64,000 bases of DNA. Origin: Faecalibacterium sp. HTF-F. GTDB taxonomy: Bacteria > Bacillota > Clostridia > Oscillospirales > Ruminococcaceae. Within the stretch, counting starts at the first letter, position 1. Every line of letters begins with the position of its first letter. The stretch covers positions 496,001-560,000 of the forward strand of contig NZ_CP094473.1 in NCBI RefSeq assembly GCF_023347535.1. The letters run 5' to 3'. The notes below the pieces were generated by a model. It was not told the origin of the DNA. It saw nothing but the letters and a program-made list of their open reading frames with translations, and ran no database searches. Shown here one piece after another: positions 1-8,354 of the stretch. A program made the translations under genes and the position numbers.

Positions 1-353
1 TCTCGGTGGGCTCGGGCTACCTGCCTGTCACCCGGAAGGCCAGCGATATGCAGGAGATCCTTGCCAGCGGCCTGACTCTGGACGATAACATGCAGCAGAC
101 GCTGGCAGTTGCGGTGGATACGGTGAACGGGAATCGTCTGTATACGCCCTACGCCTTTGCAGGCGGCAGCAGCGCCCGCAAGGTGCTGGAATACGGCCTG
201 AGCGACCTTGCCGCAGCGGACCGCGAGACGGTGGTCCAGCGCATTGCCGAGGGCCAGAGTGCCGCCGAGGCAGAGGCCGAGTTTTTGACCGACGAGTATT
301 TTGAGGCATGGTATCAGGACATCTGCGCAAAGCTTGCACAGTACGAGGGCTGA
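1..353 (+). CDS. ABC transporter solute-binding protein, C-terminal fragment (cut by window edge)
   Basis: About the last 117 codons of a gene that begins before the window; the frame is open to the left edge. The fragment starts with VGSGYLPVTRKA. A GYLPV segment of this kind is found near the C-terminal part of extracellular carbohydrate- or glycerol-phosphate-binding proteins of the UgpB/MalE (SBP_bac_1) type, followed here by the usual helical tail rich in Ala and Glu. It would bind a sugar-like ligand outside the membrane and deliver it to an ABC permease. The stop is 35 bases before the next start, with no terminator seen between, so it may be cotranscribed with the GGDEF/EAL gene. The ligand cannot be told from the fragment. 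Confidence 0.7.
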   Translation, partial: SVGSGYLPVTRKASDMQEILASGLTLDDNMQQTLAVAVDTVNGNRLYTPYAFAGGSSARKVLEYGLSDLAAADRETVVQRIAEGQSAAEAEAEFLTDEYFEAWYQDICAKLAQYEG

Positions 354-388
354 GCTGCACGGGACACACGGAGAAAAAAGAGGTGAGG

Positions 389-3300
389 ATGATGCTGCAC
401 AGGCGGGCAGCGCAGGGCACACAGACGTCCCGGCGCGGAGAAAAGACACAACCGATCTTCTGCACCATTTTCGGGGCGATGATGCTGGTGCTGGTGGCAG
501 AGGTCCTACTGCTCGTGATCAGCATCTGCGTCACCGATGTGGGCGGCAGGCTGAACCAGAACGCAAAGGACATGCTTGCCATGCAGGTGCGCAACCGCGT
601 CGGTTACGTGCAGGACCTGATGCAGGATGCACAGGACCTGACCGATCTCTCGGACTACATCGACCGGGCCACCCTTGCCATGGTGAACACGGGCCGTCTG
701 GATCTGGATGCCCTGAACACCGACAGTGAACAGAGCAGCGCGCTGCTTGCCGCCATTGCACCGGAACTGGTCAACACCCTGCGCGCACGGTCCGTCACCG
801 GTATTTTTGTGGTGCTGAACACCGAGGACCTGCGCATTCTGGATGTGGGCAGCGGTGTGCCCGGCATCTATCTGCGGGATCTGGACCCGGACGCCCGCCC
901 TTCGGAGGAGAATGCCGATCTGCTGATCGAGCGCGGCAGCGCGGCGGTGGTCAAGGCGCTGGGCATCACCACCGATAAAAGCTGGCAGCCTGTCCTGCGC
1001 TACTATGGCCTGAAGGGCCGGGGCTTTTTCAAGGATCCGTTCCTGCGGGCCTATGAGGACAATGCCCGCCTGAGCGAGGAATATTACGGCCGCTGGACCA
1101 CCAGCGCATACACGATCTCGGACGATGACCGCTCGGCCATTGCCTACTCTCAGCCGCTGATCCTGCCGGACGGCACGGTGTACGGCGTGGTGGGCGTGGA
1201 GCTGCTCACCAGCTACCTGCAGGAAAAAATGCCCTATGAAGAGCTGCAGAACGAGAAAAGAGGCGCGTATTTTCTGGTGTCCACCACTGCGGACGAGGAC
1301 GCCGAGGAATTCGTGGTCAGCAAGTCGGTCACGTCCAGTCAGGACAGCTATGCACTGGAAGAGCCTGAAAGCATGATGCGCTGCGAGAGGCGGGCAGACG
1401 GCTGCTGGCTGAACCTGCACAAACGGGATTACTACGCGGTGGCAATGCCCATCTTCCTGTACAGCCGCAACGCGCCCTTCTCCGATGAGCACTGGCTGCT
1501 GATCGGCGCGGTGAACAGCCAGACGCTGTTTTCCTTTGCGCAGAATGTCCGGCATGTGCTCACCGCTGTGGTGGTGGGCACGCTGGTGCTGGGCATTCTG
1601 AGCAGCCTGCTGATCGCCCACAAGCTGGCCCGCCCGGTGGAGCTGCTGTATTACGAGGTGGTGGACGGGCAGGAGAAAAAGAAGTTCCCGGAGCTGTCCC
1701 ATACAAAGATCCGGGAGCTGGATCGTCTGGCCGATGCACTGACCAGCCTGAACAGCGAGCTGCTGAACAACTCCACAAAGTTTTTGCGCATCATGGATAT
1801 GGCCAGTGTGGAGCTGGGCGGCTATGAGCTGCGGTTCGACACCGGCAGCGTGTATGTTACCGATAACTTTTTTTCCCTGCTGGGCGAACCCCTGCCCAAG
1901 GACGGTTTCCTGAGCGTGCGCCGCTTTGAGGAAATACTGACCCGGATCCAGCTTTCCCGCCCCTGCACCACCACGGAAAGGGGAGACAAGCTGCTGACCA
2001 TCCGCAAGGGCGGCCAGACCCGCTACGTTCTGCTGCGCGTCACCAAAGACTGGAACGTGCAGGTGGGTCTGGCCGAGGATGTCACCGCCGCCACGCTGGA
2101 GCGCCTGCGCATCGAGCACGAACGCGACTACGATATCCTCACCGGCCTGTACAACCGTCAGGCCTTCCAGCGGGTGTGCGGGGAGCTGTTTGAGGACCCG
2201 CAGCAGCTGGGCACCGCAGCCCTGCTGATGATGGATCTGGACAACCTCAAGCACGTCAACGACACCTACGGCCACGACTGGGGCGACCAGTACATCCACC
2301 GCACCGGCCTTTGTCTGGCAGAGAACACCCCCGCCGGCACGGTGGTGGCCCGCCTGTCCGGCGATGAGTTCATGCTGCTGTTCTACGGTTATCTTAACCG
2401 GGAGCAGATCCGGGAAAAGGTGCGCATCCTGAGCGACGCCATGCAGAAGAGCGTGGCGGTGCTGCCCGGCGGCAGCGAACTGCGCATCAGCATCTCGGGC
2501 GGCATGGCATGGTACCCGGAGGACAGCCGGAACATGGAGACCCTGAAAAAATATGCCGACTTTGCGCTGTATCAGGTCAAGCACTCCCACAAGGGCTGCC
2601 TGCAGGAGTTCAGCATGGAAAGCTACCGCAGGGAAGCCCAGACCGCACAGCTGCGGCGGGACTTCCAGCAGCTGCTTACCGAGGAACGGGTGTACTATAT
2701 GTTCCAGCCCATCTTCTCGGCCTACGATGGCCGGGTGATGGCCTACGAAGCCCTGATGCGCTCCGATATGGAGAGACTGCGTTCGCCTGCCACCATCATG
2801 AAGCTGGCGCGGGAGCAGGGGGCACTGCAGGAGATCGAACGGCTGACCTTCTTCAAGTCGCTGGAGACCTTTGACCACCTGCGCAGCGAGGGTCTTGTGC
2901 GCAGGGACGCGCTGCTGTTCATCAACTCCATTGCAAGCATTGCCCTGCCGCAGGAGGACTGCGAGTATATGGACAGCCGCTGGCATGAGCTGCTCCGCCA
3001 GGTGGTGATCGAGATCACCGAGGAAGAGGCGATGGACCGGGAAGCAATGGAGGCAAAGCGCCGTGCGCCGAGCTCTTCCGGCATGTTCGCGCTGGATGAT
3101 TATGGCAGCGGCTACTCCAACGAGGGCAGCCTGCTGGAGCTTTCGCCCCGGTTCATCAAGGTGGATCTCACCATCATCCGCGGCATCGACACCGACCCCG
3201 ACAAACAGCAGATCGTGCAGAACATCGTGGCCTATGCCCACCCGCGCAGCATGCAGATCATTGCCGAGGGCGTGGAGACGGCCGAGGAGCTGAAAAAGGT

Positions 3301-3424
3301 GCTGGAGCTGGGCGTGGACGGCCTGCAGGGCTATTTCCTTGCAAAGCCCGCCAACATCCCGACACGGATCGCGCCCGCTGCCCGGCAGATCATTGAAAAC
3401 AGCCATAGCTCGGACTGCGGCTGA
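389..3424 (+). CDS. Membrane-anchored GGDEF/EAL cyclic-di-GMP protein
   Basis: A 1011-residue protein. A membrane helix near residues 22-48 and a second near 386-411 enclose an extracytoplasmic sensor region of about 340 residues, probably Cache/PAS-like. After a HAMP-like linker and a PAS-like region comes a GGDEF domain from about residue 580, with DILTGLYNRQAF, DLDNLKHVNDTYGHD and the active-site motif SGDEF. An EAL domain follows with YEALMR, FINS, VIEITEEE, DDYGSGYSN and the AEGVE/GLQGYFLAKP end. Both sets of catalytic motifs look intact, so it could make and/or degrade cyclic-di-GMP in response to an external ligand. The ATG at 389 is chosen because AGAGGTGAGG precedes it; a longer upstream frame lacks a ribosome site. 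It follows a sugar-binding protein gene closely, which may hint at the sensed ligand. Confidence 0.9.
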   Translation: MMLHRRAAQGTQTSRRGEKTQPIFCTIFGAMMLVLVAEVLLLVISICVTDVGGRLNQNAKDMLAMQVRNRVGYVQDLMQDAQDLTDLSDYIDRATLAMVNTGRLDLDALNTDSEQSSALLAAIAPELVNTLRARSVTGIFVVLNTEDLRILDVGSGVPGIYLRDLDPDARPSEENADLLIERGSAAVVKALGITTDKSWQPVLRYYGLKGRGFFKDPFLRAYEDNARLSEEYYGRWTTSAYTISDDDRSAIAYSQPLILPDGTVYGVVGVELLTSYLQEKMPYEELQNEKRGAYFLVSTTADEDAEEFVVSKSVTSSQDSYALEEPESMMRCERRADGCWLNLHKRDYYAVAMPIFLYSRNAPFSDEHWLLIGAVNSQTLFSFAQNVRHVLTAVVVGTLVLGILSSLLIAHKLARPVELLYYEVVDGQEKKKFPELSHTKIRELDRLADALTSLNSELLNNSTKFLRIMDMASVELGGYELRFDTGSVYVTDNFFSLLGEPLPKDGFLSVRRFEEILTRIQLSRPCTTTERGDKLLTIRKGGQTRYVLLRVTKDWNVQVGLAEDVTAATLERLRIEHERDYDILTGLYNRQAFQRVCGELFEDPQQLGTAALLMMDLDNLKHVNDTYGHDWGDQYIHRTGLCLAENTPAGTVVARLSGDEFMLLFYGYLNREQIREKVRILSDAMQKSVAVLPGGSELRISISGGMAWYPEDSRNMETLKKYADFALYQVKHSHKGCLQEFSMESYRREAQTAQLRRDFQQLLTEERVYYMFQPIFSAYDGRVMAYEALMRSDMERLRSPATIMKLAREQGALQEIERLTFFKSLETFDHLRSEGLVRRDALLFINSIASIALPQEDCEYMDSRWHELLRQVVIEITEEEAMDREAMEAKRRAPSSSGMFALDDYGSGYSNEGSLLELSPRFIKVDLTIIRGIDTDPDKQQIVQNIVAYAHPRSMQIIAEGVETAEELKKVLELGVDGLQGYFLAKPANIPTRIAPAARQIIENSHSSDCG

Positions 3425-3472
3425 TGTCCGGCCGGCAACTGAAACAGAACAGCACGGGAGGTGCTTTTTATC

Positions 3473-4417
3473 ATGGTACAGGTAGACCTTATCACCGGCT
3501 TTCTGGGGGCAGGAAAAACCACCTTTCTGCGCCGGTATGTCCGGTATCTGGTGGAACAGGGCCACAACGTCTGCATTCTGGAAAACGACTTTGGGGCCGT
3601 GAATGTGGACGCGATGCTGGTGCAGGACCTTCTGGGCCCCCGCTGCGACCTTGAGACCATCAGCGGCGGGTGCGACTGCGACACCCACCAGCGCCGGATG
3701 CGCACCAAGCTCATTGCCATGGCCATGCGCGGGTTCGACCGGGTGGTGGTGGAGCCCAGCGGCATTTTTGATGTGGACGAGTTCTTTGACGTGCTGCGGG
3801 ACGACCCGCTGGACCGCTGGTATCAGGTGGGCAATGTGATCGCCATTGTGGACGCCATGCTGCCCGAGACCCTGTCCCCGCAGGCAGAGTATCTGCTGGC
3901 ATCCGAGACCGCCAACGCGGGCCGGGTGCTGCTCAGCCGTACCCGGCAGGCCGGGCAGGCCCAGACGGCCGCCGCTGCGGCCCACCTGACCCGGGCGCTG
4001 GAAAGCTGCAAGTGCTCCCGCCGCTTTGCACCGGAGGAGATCCTGACAAAGGACTGGGCGCAGCTCACCGAAGCCGACCTTGCCGCCCTTGCGTCCTGCG
4101 GATACCGGCAGGCCAGCTGCGAAAAGCTGCACTTTGACGAGCACGAAGCCTTTTCGTCCCTCTGCTTTCTGGAACAGCACCTGACGCTGCAGCAGCTGCA
4201 GGCTGCGGCAGACCGCCTGTTTGCGGACAGGGCCTGCGGCCATGTGCTGCGGGTGAAGGGCTTTGCGCCGGACCCGGGCGGGCAGACCGGCTGGCTGGAA
4301 CTGAACGCCACCGCCGCCGGAAAAACGCTGGCCCCCATCCCGCAGGGACAGGATGTGCTCATCGTCATTGGCGAAGGGCTGGACAAGGCGGCCATTGAAG
4401 CACGGCTCAAGGCCTGA
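3473..4417 (+). CDS. CobW/COG0523-family P-loop GTPase
   Basis: A 314-residue protein. Walker A is GFLGAGKTTF at residues 9-18, followed by ENDFGAVNVD and VVVEPSGIFDVDEFF, all typical of the CobW/HypB/UreG metallochaperone GTPases. The family usually has a GCxCC metal-binding motif after the switch region; here the matching place reads SGGCDCDTHQRR, so the Cys arrangement is changed. The usual guanine-specificity NKxD motif is also not obvious; the expected place reads LLSRTRQA. A CobW C-terminal-like domain follows (KLHFDEHEAFSS onward). It may insert or deliver a metal ion, but the target is unknown. GGGAGG sits well before the ATG at 3473; an upstream GTG overlaps that ribosome site and is unlikely. 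The next gene is a small membrane protein 58 bases downstream. Confidence 0.8.
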   Translation: MVQVDLITGFLGAGKTTFLRRYVRYLVEQGHNVCILENDFGAVNVDAMLVQDLLGPRCDLETISGGCDCDTHQRRMRTKLIAMAMRGFDRVVVEPSGIFDVDEFFDVLRDDPLDRWYQVGNVIAIVDAMLPETLSPQAEYLLASETANAGRVLLSRTRQAGQAQTAAAAAHLTRALESCKCSRRFAPEEILTKDWAQLTEADLAALASCGYRQASCEKLHFDEHEAFSSLCFLEQHLTLQQLQAAADRLFADRACGHVLRVKGFAPDPGGQTGWLELNATAAGKTLAPIPQGQDVLIVIGEGLDKAAIEARLKA

Positions 4418-4475
4418 ATTTTCAACACAAAAACAACAGAATGGTGAAAAACAGAAGGAGAAAGAGAAGGAGGTC

Positions 4476-4622
4476 ATGAACAAGACCCGGCAGGCTCCCT
4501 CGGCACGGCGCATCATCGGCATGGTGGTGGGTGTTATCATCATCGCCTTTGGCCCCTTCATCCAGTTCTTCGATGGACATTTCGCCCAGAAGGCGCTGAA
4601 ATATAAACAAGAAAAGGAATAA
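4476..4622 (+). CDS. Small single-pass membrane protein (48 aa)
   Basis: Basic N-terminus (MNKTRQAPSARRI), one hydrophobic helix (IIGMVVGVIIIAFGPF) and a short charged tail rich in Lys and Glu. AAGGAGG stands just upstream of the ATG, a strong ribosome site that supports translation. It lies between the CobW-type GTPase and a terminator, and is probably cotranscribed with the GTPase. No family recognised and no function proposed beyond membrane location. Confidence 0.6.
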   Translation: MNKTRQAPSARRIIGMVVGVIIIAFGPFIQFFDGHFAQKALKYKQEKE

Positions 4623-4623
4623 C

Positions 4624-4663
4624 AAAAAAGGCGTGGGCCTCCGAATGGAAGCTCACGCCTTTT
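4624..4663. terminator. Bidirectional intrinsic terminator
   Basis: GGCGTGGGC pairs with GCTCACGCC around a short loop, with A-run before and T-run after, so it can end transcription from the CobW operon on the plus strand and from the PTS gene on the minus strand. Confidence 0.85.
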
Positions 4664-4673
4664 ACGATTACGA

Positions 4674-5189
4674 TCAGAACTTGAACAGCGGGGTGCCTGC
4701 CAGCACATCGCCCTCAGCCAGCATCTTCAGCTCGCCCATGTCATCGCCGTTGGTCACGATGATGGCAGTAGCGGTGGGATGGCCTGCGGCGCGGATGGCG
4801 TCCAGATCCACCTTCAGCAGCGGGGTGCCGGCCTTGACCTTATCGCCCACCTTGACCAGTGCCTTGAAGCCCTTGCCCTGCATCTCCACGGTGTCCATGC
4901 CAACATGGATCAGGATCTCGATGCCGTCCTCGCTGGTCAGGCCCACGGCGTGCAGGGTGGAAGCCACCTGTTCCACGGTGCCGTCAAACGGAGCATACAC
5001 GGTCTTGCCGGTGGGCTCGATGCCGCAGCCGGGGCCAAGGATGCCCTGTGCAAAGGTCTCGTCGGGGATGTCGGCCTGTGCCAGCACCTTGCCGCGGATG
5101 GGGGTCAAAACGGTCTTGCGCTGACCAAAGAATTTAGCGGTCTCTTCCTGCTCGGCCTTACCGCCGAACAGCTTATCAAAAAATCCCAT
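4674..5189 (-). CDS. crr: Glucose-type PTS IIA phosphocarrier protein
   Basis: A 171-residue stand-alone EIIA-Glc domain. It has the family landmarks TPIRGKV, FAQGILGPGCGIEPTG, VYAPFDGTV and the phospho-acceptor motif EILIHVGMDTVEM, whose His takes phosphate from HPr; the second conserved His lies in TLHAVGLT. It acts in the cytoplasm, passing phosphate to a membrane IICB sugar permease encoded elsewhere. The extra N-terminal leader GFFDKLFGGKAE is amphipathic, as in other free IIA proteins. The ATG at 5189 has GGAAGG upstream. A promoter with an overlapping inverted repeat lies ahead, so expression is likely controlled. Single-gene unit ending at the shared terminator. Confidence 0.92.
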   Translation of the reverse strand: MGFFDKLFGGKAEQEETAKFFGQRKTVLTPIRGKVLAQADIPDETFAQGILGPGCGIEPTGKTVYAPFDGTVEQVASTLHAVGLTSEDGIEILIHVGMDTVEMQGKGFKALVKVGDKVKAGTPLLKVDLDAIRAAGHPTATAIIVTNGDDMGELKMLAEGDVLAGTPLFKF

Positions 5190-5263
5190 GGTAAAATACC
5201 TTCCTTCCAATCACTTTACAGGAAGCGGCGGCGCAGTGCAGCCGACCGTCTCCAAACCCAATG

Positions 5264-5304
5264 TGGTATACCCAAAAGATACCATATCGTGAAGAAAATT
5301 GCAA
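5264..5304 (-). promoter_or_regulatory. crr promoter with overlapping operator-like inverted repeat
   Basis: Read on the minus strand: TTGCAA (5304-5299), 16-base spacer, GTATCT (5282-5277). A perfect inverted repeat TGGTAT/ATACCA (5264-5269 and 5279-5284) covers the -10 box, a good place for a repressor or an antiterminator-type RNA hairpin. The regulator is unknown. Confidence 0.5.
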
Positions 5305-5345
5305 TCGATATCCTGCATAAAATCGGCAGAAAATCTTCGGCAGGG

Positions 5346-6368
5346 TCACATCAGGGCAATCAGCTGTTCGATCTCCTCCATGCGGGTGGCCCAGCTGGTG
5401 GCAATGCGCATCACGGTGTGGGTGTCGTCGTACTTTTCCCAGAAGCCGAACTTTGCCTTGCCTTCCAGCGCTTCCAGCTGGCTGTTTGCCAGAATGGGGA
5501 ACACCTGATTGGTGGGCGATTCCATATAAAAGCGGTAGCCCTTGGCAGCAAGGCCTTCCTTCAGACGGTCTGCGGTCTCGATGGCGTTCCGGCTGATGCG
5601 GGTGTACAGATCATCGGTGAACAGCACGTCGAACTGCAGGCCCAGCAGACGGCCCTTGGCAAGCAGCGCGCCCTGCTGCTTGACCATGGTCATAAAGTGG
5701 GCCGGTGCGCCGTGAGGGAACACCACGGCCTCGCCGCACAGAGCGCCCACCTTGGTGCCGCCGATGTAGAACACATCGGTCAGGCGGGCAATGTCCTGCA
5801 GGGTGACGTCGGTGCCCTTTGCCATCAGGCCGTAGCCCAGCCGTGCGCCGTCCATGAACAGCGGCATCTTGTATTCCTGACACACGGCGTGCAGCTCTTC
5901 CAGCTCCGCCTTAGTGTACAGGGTGCCGTACTCCGACGGGTGAGAGATATACACCATGCCGGGGAACACCATGTGGTCGTGGTTGGCATCGGCGTAGAAG
6001 GTGGCGCACCAGCTGCGCACATCGGCAGCGCTCACCTTGCCCTCGTGGGCCGGCAGCGGGATGACCTTGTGGCTGGTGTACTCGATGGCACCGGCCTCGT
6101 GGGCGGTAACATGGCCGGTGGCTGCGGCCAGCACGCCCTGCCAGCGCTGCAGCATGGACGCAATGACGATGGCGTTGGTCTGGGTGCCGCCGGAGATAAA
6201 GTACACATCTGCATCCGGGCAGCCGCAGGCAGCGCAGATCTTTGCCTTGGCGCTGGCGCAGTAGGGGTCGGTGCCGTAGCCGGACACCTTTTCAAAATTG
6301 GTCTCGGTCAGCTTTTGCAGGATCGCGGGGTGTGCACCCTCGCAGTAGTCGTTCTCAAAATAAAGCAT
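5346..6368 (-). CDS. ltaE: Low-specificity L-threonine aldolase (PLP fold type I)
   Basis: A 340-residue PLP enzyme of the beta-eliminating lyase/threonine aldolase family, cleaving L-threonine or allo-threonine to glycine and acetaldehyde in the cytoplasm. Visible landmarks: N-terminal FENDYCEGAHP, the cofactor-contact segment SGGTQTNA, HEAGAIE (His stacks on the PLP ring), FMDGARLGYGL (Asp contacts the pyridine N) and the Schiff-base Lys in FYIGGTKVGALCG. Length is normal. The ATG at 6368 has AGGAGA upstream. It is a single-gene unit divergent from the sensor kinase, with its own near-consensus promoter. Other members act on related beta-hydroxy amino acids, so substrate preference is inferred. 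Confidence 0.9.
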   Translation of the reverse strand: MLYFENDYCEGAHPAILQKLTETNFEKVSGYGTDPYCASAKAKICAACGCPDADVYFISGGTQTNAIVIASMLQRWQGVLAAATGHVTAHEAGAIEYTSHKVIPLPAHEGKVSAADVRSWCATFYADANHDHMVFPGMVYISHPSEYGTLYTKAELEELHAVCQEYKMPLFMDGARLGYGLMAKGTDVTLQDIARLTDVFYIGGTKVGALCGEAVVFPHGAPAHFMTMVKQQGALLAKGRLLGLQFDVLFTDDLYTRISRNAIETADRLKEGLAAKGYRFYMESPTNQVFPILANSQLEALEGKAKFGFWEKYDDTHTVMRIATSWATRMEEIEQLIALM

Positions 6369-6411
6369 CTGTCATTCTCCTGATCCAGTGAGATAAAGCG
6401 CGGATAAGGCT

Positions 6412-6440
6412 ATTCTACTACGGGGAAGAGGGAGTGTCAA
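6412..6440 (-). promoter_or_regulatory. Promoter for ltaE
   Basis: Minus strand TTGACA (6440-6435), 17-base spacer, TAGAAT (6417-6412), 44 bases before the start codon. Confidence 0.75.
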
Positions 6441-6541
6441 ACCCCGTCCTCCCTTTATGGCAAAGGATTTTTACTGTATCTTTAGTACAGCTATGGTATA
6501 ATTCAGGAGAGAAAACATATTGTTTGGGAAGGGGAATGTGC

Positions 6542-7624
6542 ATGAAAAAACAGACGCTTGTGCGGGATGCCGCCGTAATGCTGCTGACTCTGCTCGCTGC
6601 CTATGCCATGGTGATGCTTACACAGGCTGTTATGGGCCGCATTGAGGGCGTTGCCATGCTGATCTTTATGCTGGCAGTATTTGTCACATCAATGTATACA
6701 GAGGGGTATGTCTGGGGCGTGGCAGCGTCCCTGATCAGCGTGCTGGCGGTGAATTTTGCCTTCCTCTCGCCGTATTTCGCGTTCAACTTTACTCTGTCGG
6801 AAAACCTGTTCTCCGGCCTTGTGATGCTTGTGGTGTCCATCATGACCAGCACCCTGACCACCCGCATCAAAAAGCAGGAGCAGCTGCGCATGGAGAGCGA
6901 AAAGGAAAAAATGCGCGCGAACCTCTTGCGCGCGGTTTCCCACGATCTGCGCACCCCGCTCACTTCCATTTATGGTGCCTGCTCCACCGTGATCGAAAAC
7001 TACGATTCGCTGGATAAGGCAAAGACCATCAAGCTGCTGGGCGAGGCCTGCAGCGATGCCCAGTGGCTGACCCGCATGGTGGAGAACCTGCTCTCGGTCA
7101 CCCGCATCGACAGCGAGAAGGTGACGGTGCAGAAGACCCCCACGGTGCTGGACGAACTGCTGGATGCCGTGCTGGTCAAGTTCCGCAAGCGATACCCGGA
7201 TATTCAGGTGGAGCTGGAAACGCCGGATGCCTTTATCGTGATCCCCATGGATTCCATGCTCATCCAGCAGGTGCTGATGAATCTGCTGGAAAACGCCGCT
7301 CTGCACGCTGAGGGCATGACAAAACTGACCCTGAAGGTGTTCACGGTGGGCAATCGCGCGGTGTTCGAGGTGACGGACAATGGCTGCGGCATCCCCAGAG
7401 AACGGCTGAAAACGCTGTTCTCCGGCACCGGCAGCACCGACCCGGATGTGCCGGCAGACAGCCGCAAGCACGGCATGGGCATCGGCTTGTCGGTGTGCGC
7501 AGCCATCATCAAGGCCCACGGCGGTGAGATCAAGGCCGAGAGCCGGGTGGGCGAGGGAACCACCATCCGCTTCTGGCTGGAGACCGAAGAAATTGAAATG
7601 GAGGATGCAGAAGATGAGCAATAA
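6542..7624 (+). CDS. KdpD-like sensor histidine kinase, short form
   Basis: A 360-residue kinase. Closely spaced N-terminal membrane helices resemble the DUF4118 membrane module of KdpD (SPYFAFNFTLSENLFS between helices). They are followed by HisKA with the phospho-His in LLRAVSHDLRTPLTS and by HATPase_c with NLLENAALHA, TDNGCGIP and GMGIGLSV. The long N-terminal KdpD and USP domains of classical KdpD are absent. It should phosphorylate the response regulator encoded by the next gene, with which it overlaps by 11 bases. GGGAAGGGG precedes the ATG at 6542; a possible TATAAT lies at 6497-6502. Since an ion antiporter gene follows, the signal may be ionic or osmotic (inference). Confidence 0.88.
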   Translation: MKKQTLVRDAAVMLLTLLAAYAMVMLTQAVMGRIEGVAMLIFMLAVFVTSMYTEGYVWGVAASLISVLAVNFAFLSPYFAFNFTLSENLFSGLVMLVVSIMTSTLTTRIKKQEQLRMESEKEKMRANLLRAVSHDLRTPLTSIYGACSTVIENYDSLDKAKTIKLLGEACSDAQWLTRMVENLLSVTRIDSEKVTVQKTPTVLDELLDAVLVKFRKRYPDIQVELETPDAFIVIPMDSMLIQQVLMNLLENAALHAEGMTKLTLKVFTVGNRAVFEVTDNGCGIPRERLKTLFSGTGSTDPDVPADSRKHGMGIGLSVCAAIIKAHGGEIKAESRVGEGTTIRFWLETEEIEMEDAEDEQ

Positions 7625-8354
7625 TAAATTCAAAGTCCTCATTGTGGAGGATGAGGCGAATATCTGCAGCTTTATCGAAACGCTGCTGACCACCAATGAT
7701 TATCAGGCGCTGGTGGCTCACACCTGTACCATGGGCCTGACCCTGTTTGCCTCCCACAACCCGGATCTGGTCATTCTGGATCTGGGCCTGCCGGACCGGG
7801 ACGGTCTGGAGTTCATCCGCACCGTGCGGCAGAAGTACATGACCCCCATCGTGGTGCTCTCGGCCCGCACCGACGAGATGGATAAGATCGAAGCGCTGGA
7901 TCTGGGGGCCAATGACTATATCACCAAGCCCTTCAGCACCGGCGAGCTGCTGGCCCGCGTGCGTGCGGCCCTGCGCCTGAACCGTTATGGTGCCCTGCGC
8001 GGCGGCAATGCCCCGGCAGGGGAGTTCCGCGCACAGGGAATGCGCATCAATTATGACCGCCGCAAGGTGTTTGTGGACGAGCAGGAGATCAAGCTGACCC
8101 AGACCGAGTACAACATCGTGGCGTTCCTCTCCCAGCACGCGGGTCGTGTGATGACCTATGCGGCCATCGTCAAAGCCATCTGGGGCGATACCGACATCGG
8201 CAGCACCAAGAAGCTGCAGGTGAATATGGCCAACATCCGCAAAAAGCTGGGCAGCCGCCCGGGCAGCAACGCCTATATCCTCAATGAGCTGGGCGTGGGC
8301 TACCGCATGATCGACGAGGACAACGACACCCATAACCGGGAGAATCTGGAATGA
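7614..8354 (+). CDS. KdpE-like OmpR-family response regulator
   Basis: A 246-residue protein with receiver domain then winged helix. The acid pair is VEDEANI, the phospho-Asp lies in LVILDLGLPDRDG, and the switch residues are VVLSARTDEMDK and the Lys of DYITKPFS. The DNA-binding part has KLTQTEYNIVAFLSQHAGRV and YILNELGVGYRM, typical of OmpR/KdpE proteins. It starts inside the 3' end of the kinase gene and ends in an ATGA overlap with the transporter, so the three genes are translationally coupled. No Kdp potassium-ATPase gene is present; the regulator probably controls this operon or a distant target. Confidence 0.92.
   Translation: MSNNKFKVLIVEDEANICSFIETLLTTNDYQALVAHTCTMGLTLFASHNPDLVILDLGLPDRDGLEFIRTVRQKYMTPIVVLSARTDEMDKIEALDLGANDYITKPFSTGELLARVRAALRLNRYGALRGGNAPAGEFRAQGMRINYDRRKVFVDEQEIKLTQTEYNIVAFLSQHAGRVMTYAAIVKAIWGDTDIGSTKKLQVNMANIRKKLGSRPGSNAYILNELGVGYRMIDEDNDTHNRENLE

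Noticed and set aside
506..4708. Open minus-strand frame of 1400 codons opposite the GGDEF/EAL and CobW genes
   Set aside because: It is the antisense shadow of two well-supported plus-strand genes; the product is rich in His, Gln and Arg, as expected from GC-biased third positions, and has no ribosome site or family motif.
4779..6383. Plus-strand frame of 534 codons over crr and ltaE
   Set aside because: It spans two real minus-strand genes and the promoter region between them; no domain or start signal supports it.
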